Assembly (NCBI GenBank): GCA_020055645.1
Contig: CM034546.1
Span: 2,356,001 to 2,420,000, forward strand
Source: Tomocerus qinae
Taxonomy: Eukaryota; Arthropoda; Collembola; Entomobryomorpha; Tomoceridae
Reading direction: 5' to 3'
DNA length: 64,000 bases
In this document: positions 46,836 through 57,856 of the stretch, in pieces
How the letters are laid out: every line of letters starts with the position of its first letter
How positions within the stretch are numbered: position 1 is the stretch's first letter
The notes under the pieces: generated by a model
What the model was told of the DNA's origin: nothing
Seen by the model: the letters and a program-made list of their open reading frames with translations, nothing else
Database searches by the model: none
Program-made: the position numbers and the translations under genes

Positions 46836-48410
46836 TCACATATAAACCGTTTCACTGAGATTTCCATATAAGAAGGCTGTCTTCACGTCAAATTGTATCA
46901 TATACATCCTTTTCATCGCTGCTATGCATAACAATAGTCTAATAGACTCCTGTCTAGCCACTGAGGCAAAAGTCTCAAAATAGTCTATACCGTGTTGCTG
47001 CCCATAACCACGGATTACTAGTCTGGCTTTATGAATGTCCTTTGTTCCAGTGGGATGTTTCTTAATTTTATAAACCCACCTGCTGTCAAGAATACGGACA
47101 CCGCTTGGCCTTTTAACAAGGGTCCAAGTTTCATTTTTCTTGTGGCTATCCATTTCCTCTTGCATGGCGATTTTCCACTCATGTTTATCAGCAGACTCAA
47201 TTGCTTCTTTGTATGTTGAGGGTTCTTCGATGGAGAGCGTGGCACCTGCTACATACCAGTCTGGTTGTGATAGTTTTGCCCTATCTCTTAAGTTAGACGA
47301 GGGAGGAGCACTTATAATGCTGGGCTGTGGAATGGCTATACGGGTAGTGCCTTTGTTAGGGATTTTTGCTGTGTATTTCCCTCTAGGACTTGTAATAGTA
47401 ATTTCCAAATCATCTGACCCAGCACTTGTGTTGGCTTGCTCACTGTTATTTTCAGTATTCCCATTGTTCTGAGACTTGTCTTCGGACTCTCTTTCGTTGT
47501 CATTTTCTTCTTTAATGGGCTCATCTTCATCACTATCATCTTTATTGACAGGCAGATCATGGGGCATTTCTTTGTCAATTTCGTGGAATGGAACATTTCG
47601 CGATTCATAAATGCAATTGTCTGTAGGATCCCAAAGCCTATACTTTTTACCATAGGTTGAAAATCCTACTAGAATCATTTTCTTTCCTTTGGCACCCCAT
47701 GCCGACCGTCTTGATTCAGGAACATGTGCAAAAGCTTTGCTGCCAAATACACGCACGTGTTTAAGAGAGGGCTTCATATTAAAAATTGCCTCATAGGCCG
47801 TAATAATTGGGCTTTGTTTGTCTAACACCCTATTATGTATGTAGACAGTTGTAGCTACAGCTTCAGCCCAAAGCTTCTCAGGGCATCCTGATGAGAGTAG
47901 TAGAGTGCGTGCACAATCTTTAATTGTCCTGATTTCTCTTTCAATTTTTCCGTTTGTCTCAGGACAGTACGGGGCACTGGTATCATGGACTATTCCTTCT
48001 TCCAAAAAATAGGAGCTCAAAACCGAATTTACAAATTCAGTGCCATTATCTGACTTGAAGATTTTTGCTTTTCTTCCAGTCTGATTTTTCATAAATGCTA
48101 TGTATTGTTTTATGAAGTCGGCGGTTTCATTCTTATTCTTCATGAAATAAACAGTGCGGAAACCTGTCGCATCATCTTTTAATAGTAAAAAGAAATTCGC
48201 TCCTCCAAGTGAGGGTACGGGAAACTTCCCTGCCAAATCGGCATGAAACATTTCTCCTGGTTTCGTATTGGCTTTGTTAGTTATAACAGGGAAAGGCTTT
48301 CTGGCTTGCTTGCCGACTTCACATTCTTCGCAATCAAAGGGTTGGGTTAAATGCTCTAACTTTATCCCACGCACGGCGTCTTTTCGGACAGAATCCTGAA
48401 TATACTGCAT
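46836..48410 (-). CDS. Copia integrase and RT N-terminal part
   Basis: Open frame of 524 codons. It has the GAG-pre-integrase zinc region (CEECEVGKQ), then the integrase core with its three acidic positions in FHADLAGKF, FKSDNGTEF and TNGKIEREIRT. The copia-type RT start follows (ARLVIRGYGQQ, MIQFDVKTAFLYG). It ends in TGA at 46836-46838, after which the same frame continues in the next open stretch. Upstream, the frame differs from the protease frame by one step at about 48480-48490. Confidence 0.88.
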   Translation of the reverse strand: MQYIQDSVRKDAVRGIKLEHLTQPFDCEECEVGKQARKPFPVITNKANTKPGEMFHADLAGKFPVPSLGGANFFLLLKDDATGFRTVYFMKNKNETADFIKQYIAFMKNQTGRKAKIFKSDNGTEFVNSVLSSYFLEEGIVHDTSAPYCPETNGKIEREIRTIKDCARTLLLSSGCPEKLWAEAVATTVYIHNRVLDKQSPIITAYEAIFNMKPSLKHVRVFGSKAFAHVPESRRSAWGAKGKKMILVGFSTYGKKYRLWDPTDNCIYESRNVPFHEIDKEMPHDLPVNKDDSDEDEPIKEENDNERESEDKSQNNGNTENNSEQANTSAGSDDLEITITSPRGKYTAKIPNKGTTRIAIPQPSIISAPPSSNLRDRAKLSQPDWYVAGATLSIEEPSTYKEAIESADKHEWKIAMQEEMDSHKKNETWTLVKRPSGVRILDSRWVYKIKKHPTGTKDIHKARLVIRGYGQQHGIDYFETFASVARQESIRLLLCIAAMKRMYMIQFDVKTAFLYGNLSETVYM

Positions 48411-48447
48411 GTTAATGTGAGATAATCGCTGATGCCATAATTTCGAG

Positions 48448-48966
48448 CTAAGTGCAAAGTGAGCTCGTTCTGTGACATAACCTGTACAATAACTTCATGA
48501 TATACACATCATCCCTGAACTCAGCTTCTGGTCCTCTACTTTCATCCTTATCATAGAATACAGTGCCTTTAACATCCCTTACAATAGAGTAATTCTTTTT
48601 AGCCATCACTCCTTCTGAGAAGAGATTAACAGCCCCTGGAATATAGAGTACGTCGCTAACTGTATATTTCTTCCATTCCCCGTTTATATACGCCTCTAAA
48701 GTTACTGTGCCACTCCCAAGGGTCTCTACTGTTGTTCTATCTGTCAGATATACTGACTTGCTTTCAGGAAAGGCTGTGTATTGAGTATACCAACCTAAAT
48801 CGCCAGAAATGTGGGAAGAAGCTCCAGAATCACTCAGCCAAACCTGATTGGGCAGAGATACCATATCCTTCTTAAGGAATCTGACCATAAATGCGCTACT
48901 GTTATTCTTCTTATCTGGGGAATGGTCTGTTGTCAGTGGTGTCTTACTTCGACACTCCTTTGCCAA
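48448..48966 (-). CDS. Copia aspartic protease region
   Basis: Frame with the retropepsin active site WLSDSGASSHI (about 48816-48845) and VLYIPGAVNLFS, typical of copia proteases. It is out of frame with gag upstream and with integrase downstream; the last residues after about 48485 are missense. Confidence 0.82.
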   Translation of the reverse strand: MAKECRSKTPLTTDHSPDKKNNSSAFMVRFLKKDMVSLPNQVWLSDSGASSHISGDLGWYTQYTAFPESKSVYLTDRTTVETLGSGTVTLEAYINGEWKKYTVSDVLYIPGAVNLFSEGVMAKKNYSIVRDVKGTVFYDKDESRGPEAEFRDDVYIMKLLYRLCHRTSSLCT

Positions 48967-49703
48967 TGTCTAGTCCGCCCACATTTGTGGCATTTCGTTT
49001 TCCTTTTTAAATCTTGGATATTTCGCTTTCCTCCCTCTTTATTACTCTTCTTTGCATTTGCTACAAATGCCTTAGTAATTCCCTGGTTTTGCACTTCTTC
49101 TTTGTTTAGTTGCTTTTTCTCAAGCTCTTCTTTTTTCAGTCTTGCAAGGAGCATAGTCATGCTTTGCGTAGCCTCAGGGACACTGTCCCATGCCTTTTTA
49201 AAGGCTTGATAATCATCATCAGGAAGACTTGATACTATTTTTGTAATGATGGTCGTGTCCGCCATCACTACACCCATCTCATTGAGATTTCTGCCTAGCT
49301 CTTCGACTTCCATATAAGCTTGGATTAAGGATTGATCTTTCCCAACTTTGTAGTTTAGAAATCTAGACAAAGTATGTTGTTTGTTGAGCGAGCTGCTGTC
49401 TGAATTTACATTCTTCAATCGATTCCAAATGTCTTTTGATGTCGGTAAATTGTAGACATGGTTTGTTTGATTTGCGGTTAGAGTGGGTACAATCAAAGAT
49501 TGTGCTTCAATATCCTTTTTGTCCCAGGTAGTTTGCCCACCTGTGGTATTGTCAGGGGGTCTAACATCGGCACCACTGACGACGTCCCATAGCTCGAGTG
49601 CTTTCAGCATTAGCGTAACTTGCATCCTCCAGCGGGGATAGTTATTGTCGTCTAATTTTACGATTTGGGAAAAATCGTATCGCTTTCCGAGTCTAGTAGA
49701 CAT
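48933..49703 (-). CDS. Copia gag
   Basis: Frame of 256 codons from MSTRLGKRYDFS with the UBN2/copia gag features YPRWRMQVTLML and LPTSKDIWNRL. A zinc knuckle begins CHKCGRTRH. The last cysteine of the knuckle is found only in the protease frame, so the break lies inside the knuckle (about 48960). It forms the nucleocapsid-like particle in active relatives (family knowledge). Confidence 0.88.
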   Translation of the reverse strand: MSTRLGKRYDFSQIVKLDDNNYPRWRMQVTLMLKALELWDVVSGADVRPPDNTTGGQTTWDKKDIEAQSLIVPTLTANQTNHVYNLPTSKDIWNRLKNVNSDSSSLNKQHTLSRFLNYKVGKDQSLIQAYMEVEELGRNLNEMGVVMADTTIITKIVSSLPDDDYQAFKKAWDSVPEATQSMTMLLARLKKEELEKKQLNKEEVQNQGITKAFVANAKKSNKEGGKRNIQDLKRKTKCHKCGRTRHWQRSVEVRHH

Positions 49704-50151
49704 GATAAAAATAGTATTACCTTGAGGTAGTCAGCAAAGTAAGTACAGCAGCTTATCAACCTCCCGTTCTCTCTGTCGGCTTAATCCTGCAGACTGCAGC
49801 AGTCAGTCGAGCCACTTGACACTTAAATGTTATCAGTGTTTAAAATAGTTTGCACTGACAGTCACTGTGTTTTTAAAATCTCAGTTACAGAGATGACAAG
49901 CTTCGTTTGCTTTACACTGATTTGAAACTTAATGGACTGTACTAGCTTCAATCAATTCGACAGTCACAGTTTTGTTGATAATTAACTGATTCTCAGGCAA
50001 CTAGCAAACACTGAGGTTTGAGTCACAAGTTAATAATTTTACTGAAATCCGTAGCAGACTGATTCTTTCCAGACTTATGTGTTTTTAAACTTTTCACTAC
50101 TGGCTTACGTAGAATTTTACTGGCTTTCAGATAACAGGACAACAACACAAC

Positions 50152-50169
50152 CACGGAGCTGTGCTACCA
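50152..50169 (-). other. Primer-binding site
   Basis: On the minus strand TGGTAGCACAGCTCC follows the 5' LTR directly. The first eight bases complement the 3' end of metazoan initiator tRNA-Met. Confidence 0.7.
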
Positions 50170-50585
50170 TGTGAGTAGTATGCTCTGGTCAGAGGAAGAG
50201 TCTCACAAACTCAAAGATCGACTGTAGACTGTCAAGTTTATTCAGAAAAGTTTCCGTATTTATGTAACATTTACAAAGCATATAAGAACAATATTATATG
50301 AGAATGACATACATATAAGTAGTCTAACTTTAGCAGTTGTGGACATCTGTTCCTAATATTTAAATGGACCATGAAAAAAGGTTCAGTTCTCACACATAAA
50401 CGAAAACAATAAAAATTAAAGAGAATTTACTTAACACTCAAAATCATGTACCCTTATGTCAACAGGTCATGAGAAAAACTCAAAAACGATTTTAACATGT
50501 CAGTAAATCAGATTAACTAAGCTTAACAAGAATGATATATAGAATTGCTAGACCATTTGATGGTCAACTACTGTTTATTTTAACA
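50170..50585 (-). repeat. 5' LTR of the copia element
   Basis: 416 bp, same ends and sequence as 43582-43997 apart from one position by eye. Confidence 0.95.
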
Positions 50586-50590
50586 AAGAC

Positions 50591-51617
50591 CCGACTCCCA
50601 CCAACACAAGACCCGACTTCCACCAACACAAGACCCGAGACGATACAGGGTTTAGTTTGCAGTGATCAGTTTTAAGTACCTTATCGCTGCGCTAACTATA
50701 CGACATAAAAAGTGCCTAATTTTTAAATCGTACGTTTACGTCTTCGGTGCTAACACTCTAATACAAATGGATTGTTATGGACGTTTAAAAACCAAATTTC
50801 CTTTTAGTTCGTATTACTTACTCATTAATGTCACGTTGTCAACTAGACTCGGCCTCCTTGTCATATTTTCGACAAATATGTTATGTCACTGGCACTCCAC
50901 TTTTTTATTGTTTCAAAACATGGCACATTCTAGCTCGTTTAGTTTGTTAGGGACTAAATAGTTTCACAAAACAGAAAATATCATCATATGGGCCACAATA
51001 CAGTTTGCAGACATAATATTTAATTTACCAGAATGACACTGATACAATTACATTACATCATCGACTGTTTGAACTGATAATTACTATGATTGTTTGCTTT
51101 TTCTGTCCACAAATGTTATGCGCATTTTAACAACATTGACATTTTGTAACTACAGTGATTAACACAAGCCTTGACTCTTTTGACAGTCTTTTGAAATTTC
51201 ATTCGCATTCCATCGTAAATTATGTTTTAGGGTTAAAATTATGTAATTAATGTTTACATAATGAACAAAGTTCTTCAACTAAATCCGCATATATAATGCA
51301 GCAGCGAAAAACAGGACGTAACCATTCAGGCTTCAAGCCAAGTTTCTGTTGAATATCGATAAGTATCAAAGTTCTATGTACAGTACATATCCATAGCTTA
51401 AGACTATAAACACAAGGAATATTTTGTCTAGTCATCTCTAATTTATCTCAACAGAATTTCCTTAAAATTGTTTCAAATTTTATTTCAAACAATTCAGTTG
51501 TGGTTTTGATTTCTTTAATATTTTGTACAATTGTTTCGTAAGAAATATCTGCCAAATCTACATATAAATTACACATTGCGTTGATATTCTAATTTTTGAA
51601 TGTTCAGGTTTTCTAAA
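50591..51617. other. 5' region of Endo H-like copy 2
   Basis: Starts with the minisatellite remainder (to 50645), then sequence paralogous to 39846-40641. TATAAACA lies near 51405, and an acceptor-like ATGTTCAG|GTTTTC lies just before the start codon. No other gene. Confidence 0.55.
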
Positions 51618-52523
51618 ATGGAGGAAGTTCAGAAAAGACGCGAAAATAGTCCCTTGGGAGTGGTGTACGTTGAAGTGAATGGGTCAAACTTTGCAAATGC
51701 GGGTTGCTATGAAGTTGGAGATCAGTCATTATTTGACATTGCAATAATATTTGCAGCAAATATCAATTTTGACACTACTGAACGAAGAGCCTATTTGCAC
51801 TTCAATCCAAACGTTCAAAGAGTTCTGGACAATCCGGAAGAATTCATCCGACCCTTACAAGCAAAAGGGATCAAAGTGCTCCTTTCTATTCTTGGTAACC
51901 ACCAAGGAGCTGGAATTTGCAATTTTCCTACACGAGAAAGGGCCCATGCTTTCGCAGTACAATTGAGTGATGCGGTAGAACGTTATGGTTTGGACGGTAT
52001 CGACTTTGACGACGAATAAGCAAAATACGGAACAAATGGAACTGGATTACCAAATGCGTTTTCTTTTGTTTTCCTGCTGGATGAATTGCGGACTTTGATG
52101 CCAGACAAGATCATTTCGTTTTACTATTACGGCCCAGCAGCGTTACTACAAAACTTTAACGGATTGAGGGCTGGAGATTTTCTGGACTACAGCTGGAATG
52201 CAAGTTATGGAAGTTTTTCCCCTCCGAATGTCCCAGGTCTTGAAAACAGTCAACTCGCCCCTGCAGCCGTTTGGGTAAACGTTACTGGTTCAACTACTGC
52301 AAACAACTTGGCGACCCGGACTATTGAAGAGGGGTACGGGGCCTATCTGTACTACGACTTGCCTAACAGCAATGTCAATAGCTGGCTTTCGGGGATCTCT
52401 CAGTCACTTTATGGATTGGGATCCACCCTAAATGACGGATGTCTTGGTACATGGCCTCCTCAGGGTTCAAACTCTGAAGAGGAGGAACCACAACCACCAC
52501 TAAGAAAATTCAGCCGTCAATAA
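51618..52523 (+). pseudogene. Endo H-type GH18, copy 2, with internal stop
   Basis: Same length as copy 1 (302 codons including stop) and highly similar throughout. The motif DGIDFDDE is intact, but the next codon, TAT for Tyr134 in copy 1, is TAA (52017-52019). After this stop the frame is open to 52523, including SQLAPAAVWVNVTG and TIEEGYGAYLYYDL. One substitution therefore separates it from a full open frame, so inactivation is recent or the stop is a sequencing error or allele. Promoter and 5' UTR intron signals like those of copy 1 are present. Confidence 0.88.
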
Positions 52524-53757
52524 TTACTAATATGCATTCTTACTACTTCTATACTTTGACATTTCGTAATCCTTATTTTTACAAAGCTTAATATTATAAA
52601 TCAAAATATACTTTTTCTGAAACTTTCCTTGACTATTGACTTGATACTCCTTACAAGAAAACTATGAACAATTAGGGAGTTGTCTTATTGTCTATGTAAT
52701 TTTAGCGTTTAGAGGTAAATAATATTACAAAAATACATCATAATTTTAACTAATACAGTGTCCAAGTAACATGTTAGACTTTTACAGTTAATAAATGTTA
52801 AAATACTAAAATCAGCACTAAAAAAATCAATTTTTGATTTTGAGTTAGGTAATTACAATGAAAATTGAATTACAAGTGAATCTTTTCAGTCACAAAGCAT
52901 AGAGAGTTTATATTGTAAACTAAATACTAATACACTTTTGATTCCCATTTAAGGGATGAATGTGTAGATGAGTAGCAACAATTGACTTCAAATACATATC
53001 AGATGGATATGACGCACCATGTCCGCAGTCCATTTTACTGCAAAAAAGAAAAAATTCGAACAATATAAATTGAAAGATTTTTGCATGTCAATGGGAAATG
53101 CTGCCTCAGCAACACAAACATAAAAAAATACACAAGCGTTTGTTTTTTGAACGCATAATTAATTCATTGCATGAATACCTGTTTGATGTCGAACGGAACA
53201 ATATAATATAATTTAATTTCTTTTTAAATGGTCATTTTATATTTATGTATAATATTCATTCTGTTGTGATAATGTCAATACTGAAAAGCCCAAACACGAA
53301 ACTAAACTAATGACCATTCAATTGACAAGTTAAAAGAATGCAAATGTTTATCAATGTGCATGTTGATGGGGCAACAGGAGAGAGTTGATTATATTATAGC
53401 TTACGCAAAGCTTCATTGTACTTCTGTGGCAAGCACCGAGGCACCGGCATGTTACTCACTACGTCCGAACTTTATGTAATTTAAATAATCATTGATAATT
53501 GTTTTTTTAATTCAAGTACAATTAATTATGACGAAATGACTTCGTAGGTTTATAATAATATAACATTGCAGGCCCCATTTATTTCATGAATATATAATCT
53601 TTTGGTATAGAAATTAAAAAAATCTTATCTTATTTAATAAACACACATTATATGGAATACCAACTTTTTATTTTTAAATACAAAAATTTGATGTGTTTAA
53701 TTTTGTAAAATGTTCCCCTTATTTCTTATTATTAAGTAATTAAAACTCAGTCAATCA
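52524..53757. other. Intergenic, no gene seen
   Basis: AT-rich spacer between Endo H copy 2 and the convergent GT11 gene; nothing recognised. Confidence 0.55.
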
Positions 53758-54930
53758 TTAATATCTTCCGAAAATGTTGTAACTGTGTTTGACTTCACTA
53801 GTTGGACTAGATTCAAATTCAGGTTGGATTGTAATCCAATCCTTTGGATAAGCCAATTCAGAAATTAATTTTCGTTTGTAGCTATTCTGAGTGTAAGTTT
53901 TATTAATCCACTCAGGAGAATATTTCGGCATTGGGGCAATCACAATTTTGTTTTTATTTTTGTTGAGATACGCTGCCCACCAACTGTAAGAGCTGTTGAC
54001 GATTATGTTGTGTTTGCAGGTGAGCATCAGTAGGAAATCCATGATAGAATTGTCATTATCGTGTTGTTCAGAGATAAAAAGCACATTTTTGAACTCGTTT
54101 GGAGGAAACTGTGATTTGACGTAAACAATGTCATCAGTAAATATGTAAAACTCGATATTTGTACTATTCAACAAGTTCTGTATCATTTTCATGGCTTTCA
54201 AGTGATAAGAAATTGAAATAACTCTGTAATCCGAACCCCTCTGAAAATCACCTCGTCGGATGTGCACAGACACACTTTCTGAACTTTTGATTTTGTCTAG
54301 CAAATTGTCAATCGATTTTGTTTCGATATTCACGTTGTATAAATTCCGAATTTCTTCTTTGTAAAACGTAAAGAATATTTCGGATTCAAACCAATGCTTT
54401 ACATACAGAATCTTATCAGGAGGAAGATAACCGTCCATGACGTTCGTTTCTTGAATTAAAACACTGTCGATTTTTCTGCCATCCTTGTAATAGTCCAAAC
54501 TACAATCTGGGTCATTCTCAGCGGTTAAATAATAGAAAATTATCAATTTGTCCTGCGGAATTGTAAATTGGTCCAACTGATAAATTCTTCTCGAAAACGA
54601 GTACGGAGATGATAGAATAGACTTCACTATATAGTCCAATTTGTATACGCAAATGTACAAATCAGAATTTCTACTTCTTGCAAGAGAATATGCACATGCA
54701 TATTGAAACAATTGATTTCCTAACCCGCCCATGGGAAAAACGATAACTGGGGGCGATTTTGTTCCAGTACCATTTTCACTATATTCACGGATGCTTCTTT
54801 GAAATGTTATTAAGTAGTACAATATCCAAAGAATAAAAATCCACAGTATTAATTTTCTCTTTGCAATTATTTTTCTAAGCATTTTCATGCAAGGTACTTG
54901 TGCTGTGTTCTTTGGTGTTGATTTGTACAT
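53758..54930 (-). CDS. GT11 alpha-1,2-fucosyltransferase
   Basis: Transfers fucose from GDP-fucose to the 2-OH of a terminal sugar, usually galactose, in the Golgi (family knowledge). It is a single-exon frame of 390 aa with a type II layout: a basic N-terminus, one membrane span about residues 27-44 (LILWIFILWILYYLITF), then a lumenal domain. GT11 motifs are present in order: GGLGNQLFQYA (68-78), the GDP-fucose-binding HIRRGDF (223-229), IFTDD (263-267), and SIMDFLLMLTCKHNIIV followed by NSSYSWWAAYL (295-322). The second Met at residue 15 or 17 is an alternative start. All motifs are intact, so it is probably active. The intronless state contrasts with the spliced GT92 neighbour. Confidence 0.9.
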   Translation of the reverse strand: MYKSTPKNTAQVPCMKMLRKIIAKRKLILWIFILWILYYLITFQRSIREYSENGTGTKSPPVIVFPMGGLGNQLFQYACAYSLARSRNSDLYICVYKLDYIVKSILSSPYSFSRRIYQLDQFTIPQDKLIIFYYLTAENDPDCSLDYYKDGRKIDSVLIQETNVMDGYLPPDKILYVKHWFESEIFFTFYKEEIRNLYNVNIETKSIDNLLDKIKSSESVSVHIRRGDFQRGSDYRVISISYHLKAMKMIQNLLNSTNIEFYIFTDDIVYVKSQFPPNEFKNVLFISEQHDNDNSIMDFLLMLTCKHNIIVNSSYSWWAAYLNKNKNKIVIAPMPKYSPEWINKTYTQNSYKRKLISELAYPKDWITIQPEFESSPTSEVKHSYNIFGRY

Positions 54931-57856
54931 CCGCCCGAGCCGATAATAACAGAACTAGGTATAATTGAAAAGTATTCTTTCTACAACAGGCACATACGTT
55001 TTGGTTTTATCAGTTTGTATTACTCTTTTTATCTTATCAGTCAACGCTTCAAAGGTAATGCACTTTGTTTGCGTGTGTCCTCAAAATTTGCACAGAAAGA
55101 AGTATAACTTTACTGAAACATTATATTATAATGGATATTATGATTTAAATACTTTAAACTACAACAAATTTCTTTCAAGATAATACACCAGATATTTCAA
55201 CACAAACTTGCTATGTTTAGCTATATTGCAATTTATTATATGCATTGTAACATCACACTCAACGATAATAAGAATGGTAACATCCTCACCGCGGATTTCT
55301 AATATATTTCCGTTACTCAACTACATAATGTTTTACATGCCTTTTATATAAGTTGTTGAATAAATAATGAAGCTAGGATGATAGTGCCATGTACAGAGGA
55401 AATGACTTGTAGAGGAAATTTTCCAAGGTTTCTGCCATTTTTTCCCATGCTCCAACTTTGAATATTTAATTTTGAAATTCCTGTGACAGTTGCAAGTGTC
55501 TGTTTATTCAAAATTTATACCCCTTTTATTGGTATGCATGCTAGCCAAATGCCGCTTTTTTTTAAAAAAAATGGTAAAAAGTGCTCCATTTCCAAAAAAG
55601 GCAATCCATTTTACCTTTTTTACCTTGTTTACGTGAAAATTGGAAGTGAATGGGGCACTCTGCTACATCAAAAAAAGTAAAATAGCAAAAAGGACTGCTT
55701 AAAAAAATCCTACTCCAACCTTTTTTATAAAAAAGGCAAAAAAGGTTCTTTTTTGTTCCCTGATTCTAGCTTTTTAAATGATTTTAAATGTAGCAACTTG
55801 AAGATATAATTAATTGAATGTTTAAAAGCAGTCTCATTCTGTAAGATCTGTATAAATAAAGGAAACTTTAATATTTACTGTGTCTACCTAGTTTCTACAA
55901 GAGGATATGCCGATCCCCCATTTTTGGATGAGGAAAATATTATAATTATTATATTCGAAACCCTTGTGTTGGATACTGAGTGGTGCTTAGTAGAATTACT
56001 CACTAATACTGTCAAGTGGTTTAACTAGGTATAATCTCCCTTCCCTAGGTCCCTAGCTTAGATTATTCTGTGGGAAACATATTACAAACATACTGACTGA
56101 CTTGGATATTAATACAATCAAATTACGCATGCAGACTCTACCACCCTTTAGCTGTTATCCACCCAGCGTAGTCTGTTATCCGCCTTTTAGCTATAAGAGA
56201 TGGAATGTATTCATGAATATTTTTGTCTTGTGATTTGTGATTCACTAATACTGTAAAATTACTCTTTATATCATGGTATGGTCATCCACTTCGTTTCTTT
56301 ACAACTAAATTACATTACATCTAATACAACATACACGAACCGCATTAAATAGTGCTTTGGTTGGGGAATTATTTCGATATTTCCTCCCAAAATAATCTCT
56401 CCAAATTTATTCCCCATATCGAAATAATCCCCTCTCACAATCTATTGAGTATAGATTACTATAAAGCTTTGATTCAAAACAATTTGTATAGCTTAGGTAT
56501 GAAGATTGACAAGTATCATTATAATAACGTGGCTCTCATACAGCCAAGCCTTTAACTGCAGGAAGTTTTTTCGAGTACATTTTTTATTTCTATTTTTGCT
56601 ACTCGCATTTTCCAAATGAAGGAAATGACAAGTGTTAATAAATACTTGTTATCCATCCATACCTAAAATTATATACATAAATACTACTAATAATTTCAGA
56701 TTTTCCAAACATTATAATAATATACAGATGTTAGGGTAGTAAGATGGATTTTAAAAGATGAAATTCCGTTGAAATTCCGAATTAAACAAATACATTTTTA
56801 AATATGCTATGTCTTCAAAAAAATTTAAGACAATTTTCCGTATATTTTTCCCAAACGTTTAACATTGTTTAAATCAATTGAGTTTTCTAACATTGGAGAA
56901 ATACAGTATATACCCCACCCAACACTAGGGATATCTACTTAAATACAATAATGTAACCTCTGTGGTATTCTATGCAAAGTTGGTTTTTCAACCACGATGA
57001 TAAATTTGTTATTTCGATGTATAAGCTCTTGTCGAATCAACAAAATCCAAACAAATAATATTTCAACGCAACGGAGAGATAAGAATGAAAACCAGTTAGA
57101 TTTATATCAGGAAATGTCTAGCTATGTATATAATGTATATCTATAAGTAAGTAGTTACATAAGTGCAGGGGTGCCAAGAACCTTCAAAACAAAATAAGGA
57201 ACAAATGAATGCTCCTCAATGAACAAAGTAACGAGCCTTTACAGAGGAAATATTTCGGCTTTTCGATTTGAATAACTTACAAAAAGGTTAAAACAGATGA
57301 ATTATCCAGACTAACCCTGTCTAAAACGGAAAAGGAGATTTATTCCAAAGCCAATGGTAAATTTTTCTAATACTATTTGTGAGAATTGTACTTCGCATTT
57401 TAACCATTTCCCCAACGGTTTTATTTAACACAAAAAAAGCCGACATGACAGTATGAAAATTGTTCATCAATCAGTTTGGTGTGTTAAGCATAGGAAAATT
57501 GTATGTTATTATGGCAGTATGCGGTCAGAGTACATTATAACGTATTCAAACAAGATAAGATATGGAGTAATTTTTGCCCAAGCGACAGAAATGAAACAAG
57601 TAATACAACGGAGTGATAAATAGGAAATGCAAACGATGTGAAATGTATGTGAAGGAAATCTGTGGCTATACATCATGAGTTATATTTAGTTGCAATGTAA
57701 TATTATGTGCTGTGTTTATACAGTAGATATAATATTTGAAAATGAGACGATGAACGAAGAGATTACCTTACATAAGCGACATAAACAGCTTATATGAGTT
57801 ATATAAGAACATACAGTATTTTATTTTAAAAAAGAAACATTTAGTAAAGTCATGTC
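54931..57856. other. 2.9-kb intergenic region, no gene seen
   Basis: AT-rich. Around 55540-55760 is homopolymeric A/T with words like AAAAAAGGCA. A segment with TCAACAAAATCCAA and ATTTCAACGCAACGG (about 57020-57110) has diverged relatives near 57580 and 62230. No gene. Confidence 0.5.

Larger units (their letters stand above)
43582..50585 (-). mobile_element. Ty1/copia retrotransposon with envelope-like domain
   Basis: A 7004-bp element between AAGAC target duplications (43577-43581 and 50586-50590). Identical-length LTRs, primer-binding site, polypurine tract and a gag-protease-integrase-RT-RNase H order place it in Ty1/copia. Its last frame continues into a membrane glycoprotein-like domain, which ordinary animal copia elements lack. 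The coding part is broken by a frameshift at the gag/protease junction (about 48960), one at about 48480-48490 and an in-frame TGA at 46836-46838. As it stands it cannot make a full polyprotein by normal translation. Confidence 0.95.

Noticed and set aside
54965-55183. Frame with signal-peptide-like start, divergent from GT11
   Set aside because: The frame starts at TTG with no ATG before the hydrophobic part, and shows no motif or splice support.
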